NCBI GenBank assembly: GCA_025210295.1
Contig: JAOASC010000046.1
Location: forward strand, 248,001-312,000
Direction of reading: 5' to 3'
Origin: Flavobacteriales bacterium
GTDB taxonomy: Bacteria; Bacteroidota; Bacteroidia; Flavobacteriales_D; Parvicellaceae
DNA length: 64,000 nucleotides
Part shown: in pieces, positions 44,851 through 54,364 of the stretch
How the letters are laid out: every line of letters starts with the position of its first letter
Position numbering within the stretch: position 1 is the first letter of the stretch
Translations under genes and position numbers: made by a program
Notes under the pieces: generated by a model
What the model saw: only the letters and a program-made list of their open reading frames with translations
Database searches by the model: none
Told to the model about the DNA's origin: nothing

Positions 44851-46113
44851 TTACTTTCTTCTTAATTCAAAAGATCCTTTAAGTGGATCGGTTTCTTGAT
44901 CTTGTGATAATTTTAAAACATAAAAATATGTTCCATCAGAGACTTCTGTTCCTGTTAGGATCATCGCTCCATTAACTTGCCCATTCCAATCGTTCATGTA
45001 TGGACTAGCCTCATAAACCACATCTCCCCATCTGTTAAAAATCACTAATTCATTTTCTGGGAAATACTCTAAATTTTCAACAACGAAATTATCGTTAAAC
45101 CCATCACCATTTGGAGAAACCCCTCCTGGAACTTCAATTTCAAACTCTAATTCTGCCAATGCAAAAACGTCATGATTAAAGTCATTGATAGCTGTTTTAG
45201 TTAATGAAACATCTGGACTGTTTAATGTTGCTCCAGTTGTTGACGGTGCATAATTAAAATCTAATCCTTTCCACTGTGAATTTGTTCCATCCCATTGTGC
45301 TAATGTTTGGTATGCTCCATCAGCATTAAAGAAATCAACTTGAACATCTACAGCATCTGTTCCCGAAAGTCTAGCGATATTAAAGTAATAATCTGTATTA
45401 ATTGCTCTTACTTGCGCTTCTTTATTGGCTACTGGGAAAGGTCCTACTGCTCCTGAGTTAGATGTTCCTGTATTATCTGAATCAGGATTTTCATCAGACA
45501 ATCTTACTCCATAAACATTTGCATTTGATGAAGCTGGTGTTAAAAAAACAGGTCTATAAGTATCAGATAACAATCCTGATCCAACTGGAAATGTATAAGT
45601 TCCTGTTGAGTTTGTTGCTCTTGCAAGGTATCCACCTAAACTATCGCTTTTTACATATCCTGTATTCCAAACGATAGCTCCAACAGCTGGATTATTTACA
45701 TGCATTGTATTGGAATTTGTTTGTAATTCCTCATTTCCTAAATCTAATTCATTAGCAACATTAGCATCTAATTCTAAAGTTTTTACAGTTGTCCCTCCAG
45801 AGAGTTTTAAGTTATAAAAATCCGTAATTGAACTTCCTTTTATTGCCTGGTTATTTCCATCTAGTGTAACATTTCCAGGACTATTATTAACCAACATGGT
45901 ATTATTTCCATTATTGGTCCAATCTCCAGACACATTAATATCTCCAGAATTATCAATTGTTCCAGAATTCTGATTAACAACACCACCTTTAACAGTCAAC
46001 AATCCATTATTTGTGACATGTATACTTCCTCCATCCACAACTAAAACATCCTGTGCGAACACTTGCATAGATAGGGTTGCAAAAATTCCTAATATATATG
46101 TGTTTTTTTTCAT
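44851..46113 (-). CDS. secreted protein with T9SS type B (gliding-motility-associated) C-terminal domain
   Basis: 420 residues. Signal peptide to about 20, then a beta-helix-like N-terminus with short repeats (SIHVTNNGLLTVKGGVVNQ; NSGDINVSGDWTNNG), a middle Ig-like part, and the type B CTD: GGVSPNGDGFNDNFVV, FNRWGDVVY, SDGTYFYVL and a final GSFELRRK. Directly followed by the PorP/SprF gene, which is its probable outer-membrane secretion partner. Function on the surface unknown. Confidence 0.92.
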   Translation of the reverse strand: MKKNTYILGIFATLSMQVFAQDVLVVDGGSIHVTNNGLLTVKGGVVNQNSGTIDNSGDINVSGDWTNNGNNTMLVNNSPGNVTLDGNNQAIKGSSITDFYNLKLSGGTTVKTLELDANVANELDLGNEELQTNSNTMHVNNPAVGAIVWNTGYVKSDSLGGYLARATNSTGTYTFPVGSGLLSDTYRPVFLTPASSNANVYGVRLSDENPDSDNTGTSNSGAVGPFPVANKEAQVRAINTDYYFNIARLSGTDAVDVQVDFFNADGAYQTLAQWDGTNSQWKGLDFNYAPSTTGATLNSPDVSLTKTAINDFNHDVFALAELEFEIEVPGGVSPNGDGFNDNFVVENLEYFPENELVIFNRWGDVVYEASPYMNDWNGQVNGAMILTGTEVSDGTYFYVLKLSQDQETDPLKGSFELRRK

Positions 46114-46131
46114 AATCTTAATTGTTTTATT

Positions 46132-49101
46132 TTATTGGAAATTAATTAATTTATAATAGCGATGCCAAGGTCCTTGAGCGTTATTTGTTCCATTACCTAA
46201 CTGCCCATAATGTGGAGCTCCAGTCGTCATCACTCTTCCATCTTCAGTTAAAGCGACCATACTCATATAATCGTTTCTATAATGTCCTATTGGTTGAATA
46301 TCTACAAATTTCACTGCACCGCTTAATTCATCCATTGCTCTTGCAAATAATCCATTTGGATCAGCGTCATGAGTTCCTCCAGTACCTAGCTGTCCTCCAA
46401 CATTATCTCCACAAGCCCATATTCTGCCTAGAGTATCTAACACATGAATTGATTTATAACTCCCCCAAGCTTGTAATACTACTTTCTTCACCATTCCTTG
46501 GAAAGGTGCTGATGGCATGGTATAATTGGTAACTGTTGTCCCTACTGTTCCTAAACCTAATCCATAATGCGCATTATATCCTGCTACATATAAATCTCCA
46601 CTATTAGTGACTATTGCGGCAGCGTGGTTATTAACTCCCATGTGTACCTCTTTAGCATTGGTAAAAACATTGCTGGTTTGTGTAAATGTATTTCTATTGG
46701 TTGTAGTACCATCTCCTATAACTCCTAATCCATTATAACCTGCACCTAAGACATTTCCAGCTGCATTGATCAACAATGTTGAACCATACGACCATCTTCT
46801 CATGACTATATCTTGTGCTGTTATTCCTGAGATGAATTGTGGACTATTAAAATTAGAAGTACTTCCTGTTCCCAGTTGTCCGTATCCGTTATACCCCCAT
46901 GTGTATAAAGAACCTGTTGCACTAATTGCAGCAACAGAGACTCCTGTTCCACCACCTCCAGACTGCGTCATTTTAACAATGTTTCGACCTTGTAGTGTAG
47001 TAATAATTAATGGTGTTTGTTGATCTGTTGTATTTCCTATACCTAATTGTCCTACTCCATTTCTTCCCCACGCATATACATCTCCATTATCTGTTAATGC
47101 ATATACAGCCTTACCTTCATTAGTATTTGGTGTTGTTGGAGAAATGTATAAATATTTAACTCTAATGTTATTATTTTCAAAATATGCCATTTTGGTCAAA
47201 TATAATAGTGCTCCAGCTCCAGTACCATTCCCTAACTGACCATTATAATCTTGACCTCTTCTGTAGACTTCTCCACTATCAGTAATAGCCCATAAGGTAT
47301 TTCTATCAGTAAAAACATGTTTCCACTTTCCTCTTCGATCTCCATTCACGGGATCTACTGGTTCAATATGAGGTTGAAAAGAGTTATCTGTTAACCCTGG
47401 AACTCCATATTGATATTGAGCACCATGTCCATGTGCCCAAATATTATCATCTGCACCAATGTATGCTGTACCCAAGATATCGTTTTGACATTGAGCTTCA
47501 ACAAGCTTAATCATTTGAACACCTGAAGCTCCGACAGTTGGAGTTGTATTAGCAGTATTACTGTTCCCTCCACTTCCGATAGATGACAAATCAATTGTTG
47601 ATCCACTTGTTATACTTAGGTTCGTTCCATTTAGGCTTATATCCTGCAACTCATTTGTTGGATCAGTATCTGTAAGTGTTACTGAATTAGCTCCTGATAT
47701 CGACAAGGTATTTCCTGTTAATGTTAAGTTTTGAATCTCATTGGTGACACTTCCATCAACTTCGGTTACTGTTAATGGTGATCCTGAAGTTCCGTTCCCT
47801 GAAATATTTGAACCTGATGTATTCACGACATCTGTTCCCCAATTGTCTGCTCCTGAAGGTAAGGTTACTGAATTAGCTCCTGAGATAGACAAGGTATTTC
47901 CTGTTAATGTTAAGTTTTGAATCTCATTGGTGACATCTCCATCGACTTCGGTTACTGTTAATGGCGAACCTGAAGTACCATTTCCTGAAATATTTGAACC
48001 TGATGTATTCACGACATCTGTTCCCCAATTGTCTGCTCCTGAAGGCAAGGTTACTGAATTAGCTCCTGAGATTGACAAGGTATTTCCTGTTAATGTTAAG
48101 TTTTGGATCTCATTAGTGACATCTCCATCGACTTCAGTTACTGTTAATGGCGATCCTGAAGTTCCGTCCCCTGAAATATTTGAACCTGATGTATTCACGA
48201 CATCTGTTCCCCAATTGTCTGCTCCTGCCACTGAGTTTTGCGCAACCCAACCTGTTCCATTCCATGTTAGTACTTGTCCATTATTTGCAGTTGCTGGTAA
48301 TTCAATTTCGTTGTTGGGGTCGCTATCTCCATCTGTAACAACAATTGGTGATCCCACTGTTCCGTTTCCTGAGATATTACTACCAGAAACATTTACGACA
48401 TCTGTTCCCCAATTATCTGCTCCTGAAACTGGGTTTTGTGCGACCCAACTTGTTCCATTCCATGTTAGAACTTGTCCATTTATTGCACTAGCTGGCAATT
48501 CAATTTCATTATTGGGGTCGTTATCTAAGTTTATTGCTACCGAAAGCGGCGAACCAATGGTTCCGTTACCAGAAATATTTGTTCCAGTAGTCACTACTGT
48601 TTGAGCTCCCCAGTTATCTGCTCCTGATCCAGGGTTTTGTGCAACCCAACTTGTTCCATCCCAAGTGGCAACCTGACCATTAATTGCAGATGTTGGTAAT
48701 TCCATCTCATTTGTTGGATCATTATCTAAATTGACATCCACACTTAAAGGAGATGCTATGGTACCATTCCCTGAGATATTTGTTCCAGTAGTCACCACCG
48801 TTTGGGCTCCCCAATCGTCTCCCCCCGTTCCAGTTCCAATTGCTGACCAAGCTGTGCCATCCCAAAAATAGAATTGTGAATCATCAACATCATAAACCAT
48901 CAACGATTCATGCAATGTTCCTAGAGACGTTCCTAAAGAATTTCTCTGAACAGTTGTCATTCTTGGAATTAAAATTCCTTTATCTGTTGACTCTATATCT
49001 AACGCTGCCATAGGGTTCGGGGTAGCAGTATTAATACCAACACTTTGTGAAAAAGTGTATGAGGAACTAATTACAAAAATCGAAAGTAGAAGTTTTCTCA
49101 T
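46132..49101 (-). CDS. secreted RCC1-repeat protein with long tandem repeats
   Basis: 989 residues. Signal peptide, then SVGINTATPNPMAALDIEST, a fibre-type opening common in Bacteroidota surface proteins. Residues about 85-490 are repeats around the phrase GADNWGTDVVNTSGSNISG; three copies are 62 residues (186 bases) and nearly identical. Residues about 540-985 are RCC1-type propeller repeats (GAGYNGLGVIGDGTTTN, YAWGRNGVGQLGIGNTTDQ). No T9SS C-terminal domain is visible, so export route is unclear. First gene of the operon with the type B cargo, PorP/SprF and OmpA/PD40 proteins, which suggests a surface appendage or adhesin. Confidence 0.88.
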   Translation of the reverse strand: MRKLLLSIFVISSSYTFSQSVGINTATPNPMAALDIESTDKGILIPRMTTVQRNSLGTSLGTLHESLMVYDVDDSQFYFWDGTAWSAIGTGTGGDDWGAQTVVTTGTNISGNGTIASPLSVDVNLDNDPTNEMELPTSAINGQVATWDGTSWVAQNPGSGADNWGAQTVVTTGTNISGNGTIGSPLSVAINLDNDPNNEIELPASAINGQVLTWNGTSWVAQNPVSGADNWGTDVVNVSGSNISGNGTVGSPIVVTDGDSDPNNEIELPATANNGQVLTWNGTGWVAQNSVAGADNWGTDVVNTSGSNISGDGTSGSPLTVTEVDGDVTNEIQNLTLTGNTLSISGANSVTLPSGADNWGTDVVNTSGSNISGNGTSGSPLTVTEVDGDVTNEIQNLTLTGNTLSISGANSVTLPSGADNWGTDVVNTSGSNISGNGTSGSPLTVTEVDGSVTNEIQNLTLTGNTLSISGANSVTLTDTDPTNELQDISLNGTNLSITSGSTIDLSSIGSGGNSNTANTTPTVGASGVQMIKLVEAQCQNDILGTAYIGADDNIWAHGHGAQYQYGVPGLTDNSFQPHIEPVDPVNGDRRGKWKHVFTDRNTLWAITDSGEVYRRGQDYNGQLGNGTGAGALLYLTKMAYFENNNIRVKYLYISPTTPNTNEGKAVYALTDNGDVYAWGRNGVGQLGIGNTTDQQTPLIITTLQGRNIVKMTQSGGGGTGVSVAAISATGSLYTWGYNGYGQLGTGSTSNFNSPQFISGITAQDIVMRRWSYGSTLLINAAGNVLGAGYNGLGVIGDGTTTNRNTFTQTSNVFTNAKEVHMGVNNHAAAIVTNSGDLYVAGYNAHYGLGLGTVGTTVTNYTMPSAPFQGMVKKVVLQAWGSYKSIHVLDTLGRIWACGDNVGGQLGTGGTHDADPNGLFARAMDELSGAVKFVDIQPIGHYRNDYMSMVALTEDGRVMTTGAPHYGQLGNGTNNAQGPWHRYYKLINFQ
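47678..48228 (-). repeat. 186-base tandem repeat in the RCC1 protein gene
   Basis: Nearly identical blocks start at 47761, 47947 and 48133, exactly 186 bases apart, with matching sequence reaching back to about 47678 and ending near 48228. Codon-level differences are few, so the array is recent or homogenised and could vary in copy number. More diverged units continue to about 48830. Confidence 0.92.
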
Positions 49102-49421
49102 AGTTGAAGCTAGATTAAAAACGGTTCTTAATGTTTACATAATTACACCTTTTTTTGGTCATAAACAAACCTAAACTTATTTTTTTGTTAAAATTAGCCT
49201 CTTCTATGATTAGTCGTTTACTACTGTAGTTAAATTAGTTCATGTACGGCTGGCAATTGCCATACCTTCAATAAAATCAATAATTTTCTTCCCTATATTA
49301 TTCTATTATTACCCAATAGTCTCTTTACTTGCTTCAAGCCTTTTGATTGCTATGGTCAAATTTTAGTGGATTGTTGAATACGATTTCTACTAAAAAGCCT
49401 TATTAATCCTCATTTGTTTTA
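49102..49421. other. gene-free stretch between the RCC1 gene and ruvB
   Basis: About 320 bases of AT-rich sequence. It holds a 12-base perfect palindrome TGGCAATTGCCA at 49251-49262 and the upstream region of the RCC1 gene, but no TAnnTTTG box, tRNA or convincing small ORF. Nothing else seen. Confidence 0.4.
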
Positions 49422-50441
49422 TCAAAACAGTCCTCCTTGAAAAGGGTTTTTATTTTTCCCTAAGTGATTATAGGCTAAGTCTGTTACGATTCTTCCTCTT
49501 GAAGTTCGTTGTATATAGCCTTCTTTAATTAAGAAAGGTTCATAAACCTCTTCTATTGTTCCCGCTTGTTCGCCTACAGCTGTTGCTATCGTTGATAATC
49601 CTACTGGCCCACCATTAAACTTTTCTATAATCGCTGATAAGATACGATTATCCATCTCATCCAATCCGTGTTGATCAACGTTTAATGCTTCTAGTGAGAA
49701 TGTCGTAATTTTAGGGGTTATTGTCCCATTTCCTTTTATTTGGGCAAAGTCCCTTACTCTTCTTAATAAGGCATTGGCGATTCGAGGCGTACCTCTACTT
49801 CTACTTGCTATTTCGTATGCTGCTTCATACTCAATTGGGACATCTAGAATGCCTGCTGAACGTTCTACAATATCTGTTAAAACTTTAGCTTCATAATATT
49901 CCAAACGACTATGTATACCAAATCTTGCTCTTAAAGGTGCTGTAAGCATTCCTGATCGAGTTGTAGCTCCTATTAGGGTAAAAGCGTTTAGGTCAATTTG
50001 AACTGTACGAGCATTTGGTCCACTATCTATCAAAATGTCAATCTTATAGTCTTCCATCGCTGAGTACAGGTACTCTTCTATGACAGGACTTAATCGATGG
50101 ATTTCATCTATAAACAAAACATCACCTTCTTCAAGATTGGTCAACAAACCTGCTAAATCACCTGGTTTATCTAACACTGGTCCTGAGGTTACTTTAAAAC
50201 CTACACCAAGTTCATTGGCTATGATATTGGCCAAAGTTGTTTTTCCTAGACCAGGAGGACCATGTAGCAATACATGATCTAAAGATTCCCCTCTTAATTT
50301 TGCTGCCTCTACAAATACTGACAAATTATCTACTATTTTATCTTGCCCAGCAAAATCATCAAATAACTTTGGCCTTAAAACCTGTTCGATTTCTTTATCT
50401 GAACCAAAATCATCTCCGTGTATGTCAAATTCTTCTATCAC
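49422..50441 (-). CDS. ruvB: Holliday junction branch migration helicase RuvB
   Basis: 339 residues. AAA+ ATPase with Walker [15 protein letters not shown], Walker B FIDEIHR, sensor 1 GATTRSG, arginine finger region APLRARFGI, and the RuvB C-terminal winged helix ([10 protein letters not shown]). Full length. The start is GTG at 50441. A TAnnTTTG box ends four bases upstream of it, so the message is probably leaderless. RuvA is not adjacent, as usual in Bacteroidota. Confidence 0.98.
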   Translation of the reverse strand: MIEEFDIHGDDFGSDKEIEQVLRPKLFDDFAGQDKIVDNLSVFVEAAKLRGESLDHVLLHGPPGLGKTTLANIIANELGVGFKVTSGPVLDKPGDLAGLLTNLEEGDVLFIDEIHRLSPVIEEYLYSAMEDYKIDILIDSGPNARTVQIDLNAFTLIGATTRSGMLTAPLRARFGIHSRLEYYEAKVLTDIVERSAGILDVPIEYEAAYEIASRSRGTPRIANALLRRVRDFAQIKGNGTITPKITTFSLEALNVDQHGLDEMDNRILSAIIEKFNGGPVGLSTIATAVGEQAGTIEEVYEPFLIKEGYIQRTSRGRIVTDLAYNHLGKNKNPFQGGLF

Positions 50442-50445
50442 GTAA

Positions 50446-50453
50446 CAAATATA
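50446..50453 (-). promoter_or_regulatory. -7 box TATATTTG for ruvB
   Basis: Minus strand TATATTTG matches TAnnTTTG and ends four bases before the GTG start of ruvB, the same unusual spacing seen for radA. Confidence 0.5.
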
Positions 50454-50462
50454 ATTCTTAAA

Positions 50463-51083
50463 TTATTTATTTAGAACTTCCTCTTTATAGATTTTAACGA
50501 AATCGACTTTTAGCCTTAAGATAACTATTGGTGCTGAAAATTTTTCTGTAATATTATTCGATTCTCTAAAAACAAATCTATATCCAATACCGCTACCTAT
50601 TACCAAGTACTTAATCAGGTTATATTCACCTATTAAAGACGGTTCTAAAACGCTCCCAAAAGACTGATAGTCAAACTGTTTTGTTTGCCTGTTTTTATAC
50701 CCAAGTTTTACGATAGCTAAATCTGTATTCAGTAAGTAAGACCATTTATTTTTTTTATAAAAATTATAGTCACCAAATACTGAGACATAGGAATATCTTA
50801 GGTCATAATTTTCATTATTAACGATTGCATTAGGGTTGTCGAAAGTAAAATTATTTTTCATCCAGCTATAGCCTAGGCCTAACTTTATTTTACTTTTAAA
50901 ATTCAATCCTGCTTTTACCCCATTCATCGTCACTAACTGATTACTTACAAACGAGAACTTAGAATCTAATTTCATCAAAAATTTAGGAGGTGTATTCATC
51001 GCTTCTTTAAGGGAGTCTAAATGGTTAACTTGTGAAAAGAAGCTAATAGGAGAACACAATAATATAAACACAAAAAAGTCCAT
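50463..51083 (-). CDS. outer-membrane beta-barrel-like protein after coxA
   Basis: 206 residues from the ATG at 51083, which gives a proper signal peptide (MDFFVFILLCSPISFFSQ). An upstream ATG at 51143 overlaps the coxA stop and would add 20 basic residues; I prefer the internal start. The mature protein is a series of amphipathic strands (KIKLGLGYSWMKNN; VIGSGIGYRFVFRES) and probably forms an eight-strand barrel. Family not recognised. Its chosen ATG lies within the coxA terminator hairpin. Confidence 0.65.
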   Translation of the reverse strand: MDFFVFILLCSPISFFSQVNHLDSLKEAMNTPPKFLMKLDSKFSFVSNQLVTMNGVKAGLNFKSKIKLGLGYSWMKNNFTFDNPNAIVNNENYDLRYSYVSVFGDYNFYKKNKWSYLLNTDLAIVKLGYKNRQTKQFDYQSFGSVLEPSLIGEYNLIKYLVIGSGIGYRFVFRESNNITEKFSAPIVILRLKVDFVKIYKEEVLNK

Positions 51084-51104
51084 ACTTTTAATGTATGGAC
51101 TTTT
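51074..51104 (-). terminator. coxA terminator hairpin overlapping the next start codon
   Basis: AAAAGTCCATAC (51074-51085) pairs perfectly with GTATGGACTTTT (51093-51104) across a seven-base loop; on the minus strand a run of six T follows. It stands 23 bases after the coxA stop and contains the ATG (51081-51083) of the following gene in its second arm. Confidence 0.85.
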
Positions 51105-51126
51105 ATATTTTTTGTATTTAATATCG

Positions 51127-52902
51127 TTAATGCTCTTCCTCATTTTCTCCTAAAGGAACATCTTGCATCACAAAATCTTCTTCTTGACCTGGTTTACTAT
51201 AATCGTAAGGCCATCTATGAACTTCTGGAATAGGACCATCCCAGTTACCATGTACATGATCTATTGGTGTTGTCCACTCTAGTGTTGTAGATTTCCAAGG
51301 ATTTTTAGATGCTCTAGGTCCTCTAAACGCACTCCAGAAGAAGTTAAAGAAGAATACTAATTGTCCTAAAACTCCTACAATGGCAAACACACTAATAATT
51401 GTATTTAAATCTAAGAAGTGATCAAACATTGGGAATGCTGTATTTTCATAGTATCTACGAGGCATTCCTCCTTCACCTAGGAAATGCATTGGTAAGAACA
51501 CTCCATATCCACAAACAATAGTGATCCAGAAGTGAATATAACCTAATTTCTTATTCATCATTTTACCATACATTTTAGGGAACCAATGATAGATACCTGC
51601 AAACATTGCAAGAATAGCTGACATTCCCATAACGATATGGAAGTGACCAACCACAAAGTAAGTATCGTGTTGACTGATATCTAATGCTGAATCTGCTAAG
51701 ATAATCCCTGTGATACCACCAGTAATAAATGTTGATACCATTCCTACAGAAAAGACCATAGCAGGTGTTAGGATGATATTACCTTTCCATAATGTTGTTA
51801 AATAGTTAAATACTTTAACAGCAGATGGAATAGCAATTAATAATGTTGTAAATGTAAATACCCCTCCTAAGAATGGGTTCATTCCCGTAACGAACATGTG
51901 GTGTCCCCATACGATAAATGATAAGAATCCAATAGCTAAGATTGAACCAATCATTGCTCTATATCCAAAAATTGGTTTTCTTGCGTTTGTCGCTACTACC
52001 TCTGATGAAATTCCTAGTGCAGGTAATAATACGATATATACCTCAGGGTGACCTAAGAACCAGAATAAGTGTTCATATAATATTGGACTACCTCCTGTTT
52101 GGTCTAAAGCTCCTGATGATAATGTAATATCACTTAAGTAAAAGCTTGTTCCTCCCATTCTATCCATGATTAATAGAACTGCAGCTGACAATAAAACTGG
52201 GAATGATAATAAACCAATAATAGCTGTAACAAAGAACGCCCATATTGTTAAAGGCAATCTTGTCATTTTCATTCCTTTAGTTCTTAAATTTAGAACTGTA
52301 ACAATATAGTTAATACCTCCTAATAAAGAAGAGGCAATAAATATAGCCATAGAGAATAACCACAATGTCATTCCTAGACCACTACCAGACTGAGCTTCTT
52401 CTAGCGCACTTAAAGGAGGATAAATTGTCCACCCTGCCATTGCTGGTCCAGTTTCTATGAATAATGAGAAGGTCATGATTATACTTGATAAAAAGAATAA
52501 CCAAAATGAGATCATATTCAACAAACCTGAAGCCATATCTCTTGCTCCAATTTGCAATGGAATTAATAAATTTGAGAATGTACCAGACAATCCACCTGTT
52601 AGTACAAAGAATACCATGATTGTACCATGCATAGTAACTAAACCTAAGTACATGTTACTATCCAATACTCCATCTGGCGCCCAATCTGAACCTAAAATAG
52701 CTTCTAGTATTGGGAACTTTGTATCTGGCCAACCTAATTTTAACCTAAATAACCCTGATAATCCAATACCTATGATTCCCATTATTATAGCGGTAACTAA
52801 GTATTGTTTACCAATCATTTTATGATCCATCGTAAAGATATACTTTGATAAAAAGCTTTCTTTTTCGTGATGGTGATGTGCATGTTCGTGATTTGCAGAC
52901 AT
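51127..52902 (-). CDS. ctaD: cytochrome c oxidase subunit I
   Basis: 591 residues with twelve or more membrane helices. Heme and CuB ligands are visible: TMHGTIMVFF, WFLGHPEVYI (His-Tyr pair region), WGHHMFVTG (the two CuB histidines) and HFHIVMG (heme a and a3 ligands). The K-channel tyrosine is present in HPEVYI, so this is an aa3-type A-family-like terminal oxidase. It starts with a His-rich cytoplasmic stretch (NHEHAHHHHEKE). Last oxidase gene of the act-cox cluster, after coxB with 41 bases between. Confidence 0.97.
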   Translation of the reverse strand: MSANHEHAHHHHEKESFLSKYIFTMDHKMIGKQYLVTAIIMGIIGIGLSGLFRLKLGWPDTKFPILEAILGSDWAPDGVLDSNMYLGLVTMHGTIMVFFVLTGGLSGTFSNLLIPLQIGARDMASGLLNMISFWLFFLSSIIMTFSLFIETGPAMAGWTIYPPLSALEEAQSGSGLGMTLWLFSMAIFIASSLLGGINYIVTVLNLRTKGMKMTRLPLTIWAFFVTAIIGLLSFPVLLSAAVLLIMDRMGGTSFYLSDITLSSGALDQTGGSPILYEHLFWFLGHPEVYIVLLPALGISSEVVATNARKPIFGYRAMIGSILAIGFLSFIVWGHHMFVTGMNPFLGGVFTFTTLLIAIPSAVKVFNYLTTLWKGNIILTPAMVFSVGMVSTFITGGITGIILADSALDISQHDTYFVVGHFHIVMGMSAILAMFAGIYHWFPKMYGKMMNKKLGYIHFWITIVCGYGVFLPMHFLGEGGMPRRYYENTAFPMFDHFLDLNTIISVFAIVGVLGQLVFFFNFFWSAFRGPRASKNPWKSTTLEWTTPIDHVHGNWDGPIPEVHRWPYDYSKPGQEEDFVMQDVPLGENEEEH

Positions 52903-52943
52903 ATTCTTCTTCTTTCTTTTTCTTTACTTCTTTATTAACAAAA

Positions 52944-54221
52944 TTACTTCGCTTCAGCTACTGATTGAGATCCCCAATATTTTGGAGTTTTTCCGTCGAT
53001 TTGCTTTTGAGATTCAATCCAAGCTTTAAACTCTTCTTCTGTCTCAACAATAACTTTCATTTGCATATTATAGTGGCTTGCTCCACATATTTTGTTACAC
53101 ATTAAAACAAAATCAAACTCAACTTCTTCTTCTGGCTCACCAATTTTTCTCATTCGCTCATTGTGAAATTCGTTGATCTTTTTATAGTGTTCTTTGGTAA
53201 ACTCATCAGCTCTTACTTCTAATGTTGTTTTATTAGGTGTAAATGTAAAGTTAGTTATCATCCCAGGAACACAGTTCATTTGTGCTCTAAAGTGTGGGAA
53301 CCAAGCACTGTGAATGATATCTTTTGATCTAAATTGGAAAGTATAAGTTTCTCCTTTGATAAGGTGTAACTCTTTTGTAAGGACATCATTATTTGCCATT
53401 TCGAAAACACCTGGCTCAATTCCTTTATCGATTCCTCCTTTGATTCTATATTTTTGACGTTTTAAGCTTTCTAGCTTATTGGTCATTTCCTTAATCTTAG
53501 CATCAGGTAAAAGGTACTCATCACCTACCTTATTTTCTGCTAATTTTGTTTCTAACCCTTCGATCTTTTTATCTAAATAAGCATAAGATCCTTCGATTCC
53601 TTCTTTAGAGATAACTCCTAGAGGATTATCATTAGTAATCAATTTATAATCAGCTCTTCCTAATTTATTGTCTTCTCCAGCATATCTTGCTGTCCAACCA
53701 AATTGTTGTGCATAAATTTCGATTACTGTACCTTTTTGTTCAGGATTCATTACTGAATTCCAAGTTTTCAATCCAAAAATGATGATTACTGCCAAAGCCA
53801 TTGATGGGAATACAGTCCAAATCATTTCTAATTTATTACTGTGTGCAAAATATAATGCTCTTCTATTTGGATTATACAGATACATTCTTACAAAAACAAA
53901 CAACAAAGTATTTGTAATAAAGAACACTGGTAAAATAATCCACCAGTTTAAGGTTAATAATGAATCTATTTCTTGACCGTGAACAGAAGCAGCTTCTCCC
54001 ATTCCCCCGTCTCCATATACAAACATCATCCAAATGATAGATCCAAAGAAAGCTACCATAAACAGAATAAATAAGTTTGCATTTAATGCATTTTCTCCTT
54101 TTGTAACTGTTTCTTCAACACCACCACCTTTGACTTTAGATGCTAATTCGTAAACTCTTACAATTTGTACTACAGCGATAGCAACTATTGCTATGACTAA
54201 AAATATTAATAACTTTTCCAT
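52944..54221 (-). CDS. coxB: cytochrome c oxidase subunit II
   Basis: 425 residues. Four predicted N-terminal helices (about 3-20, 48-70, 92-113, 133-155), then the CuA cupredoxin domain. The CuA site is intact: CNKICGASHYNM gives C-x3-C-x3-H-x2-M, and an upstream AWFPHF supplies the other His. Within the cupredoxin domain there is an insertion of about 60 residues rich in Lys and Glu (DKKIEGLETKLAENK), likely a helical hairpin. Accepts electrons from the act complex or cytochrome c. Starts 22 bases after the small ORF 54244-54360. Confidence 0.95.
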   Translation of the reverse strand: MEKLLIFLVIAIVAIAVVQIVRVYELASKVKGGGVEETVTKGENALNANLFILFMVAFFGSIIWMMFVYGDGGMGEAASVHGQEIDSLLTLNWWIILPVFFITNTLLFVFVRMYLYNPNRRALYFAHSNKLEMIWTVFPSMALAVIIIFGLKTWNSVMNPEQKGTVIEIYAQQFGWTARYAGEDNKLGRADYKLITNDNPLGVISKEGIEGSYAYLDKKIEGLETKLAENKVGDEYLLPDAKIKEMTNKLESLKRQKYRIKGGIDKGIEPGVFEMANNDVLTKELHLIKGETYTFQFRSKDIIHSAWFPHFRAQMNCVPGMITNFTFTPNKTTLEVRADEFTKEHYKKINEFHNERMRKIGEPEEEVEFDFVLMCNKICGASHYNMQMKVIVETEEEFKAWIESQKQIDGKTPKYWGSQSVAEAK

Positions 54222-54243
54222 TTTTTATTACCTCTTTGTACGC

Positions 54244-54360
54244 TTAGTTATTTTTATTTATTAAACTTTTTTTCAGTAATACAGCTTGCTGTCTTACGTT
54301 TTTCAACTCTAGTATTGCTATTGAAGCAACACAAAATAATAAACCGCTTAAAATAATCAT
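54244..54360 (-). CDS. small single-TM ORF between actF and coxB
   Basis: 38 codons: MIILSGLLFCVASIAILELK followed by a basic tail (NVRQQAVLLKKSLINKNN). It starts four bases after the actF stop and ends 22 bases before coxB, exactly filling the gap. One hydrophobic helix with positive residues after it is the usual form of small accessory membrane subunits. Not certain to be translated; conservation of the position in related genomes would decide. Confidence 0.5.
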   Translation of the reverse strand: MIILSGLLFCVASIAILELKNVRQQAVLLKKSLINKNN

Positions 54361-54364
54361 AATT

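Noticed and set aside
47927-48604. 225-residue plus-strand open frame with repeats
   Set aside because: It is antisense to the tandem repeats of the RCC1 protein; it stays open because the repeat unit is a multiple of three bases and free of stops on the other strand. Its translation has no signal peptide or known domain.
49251-49262. 12-base palindrome TGGCAATTGCCA in the gap before ruvB
   Set aside because: Only one copy seen, too far from any promoter box, and within chance for AT-rich DNA; not called an operator.
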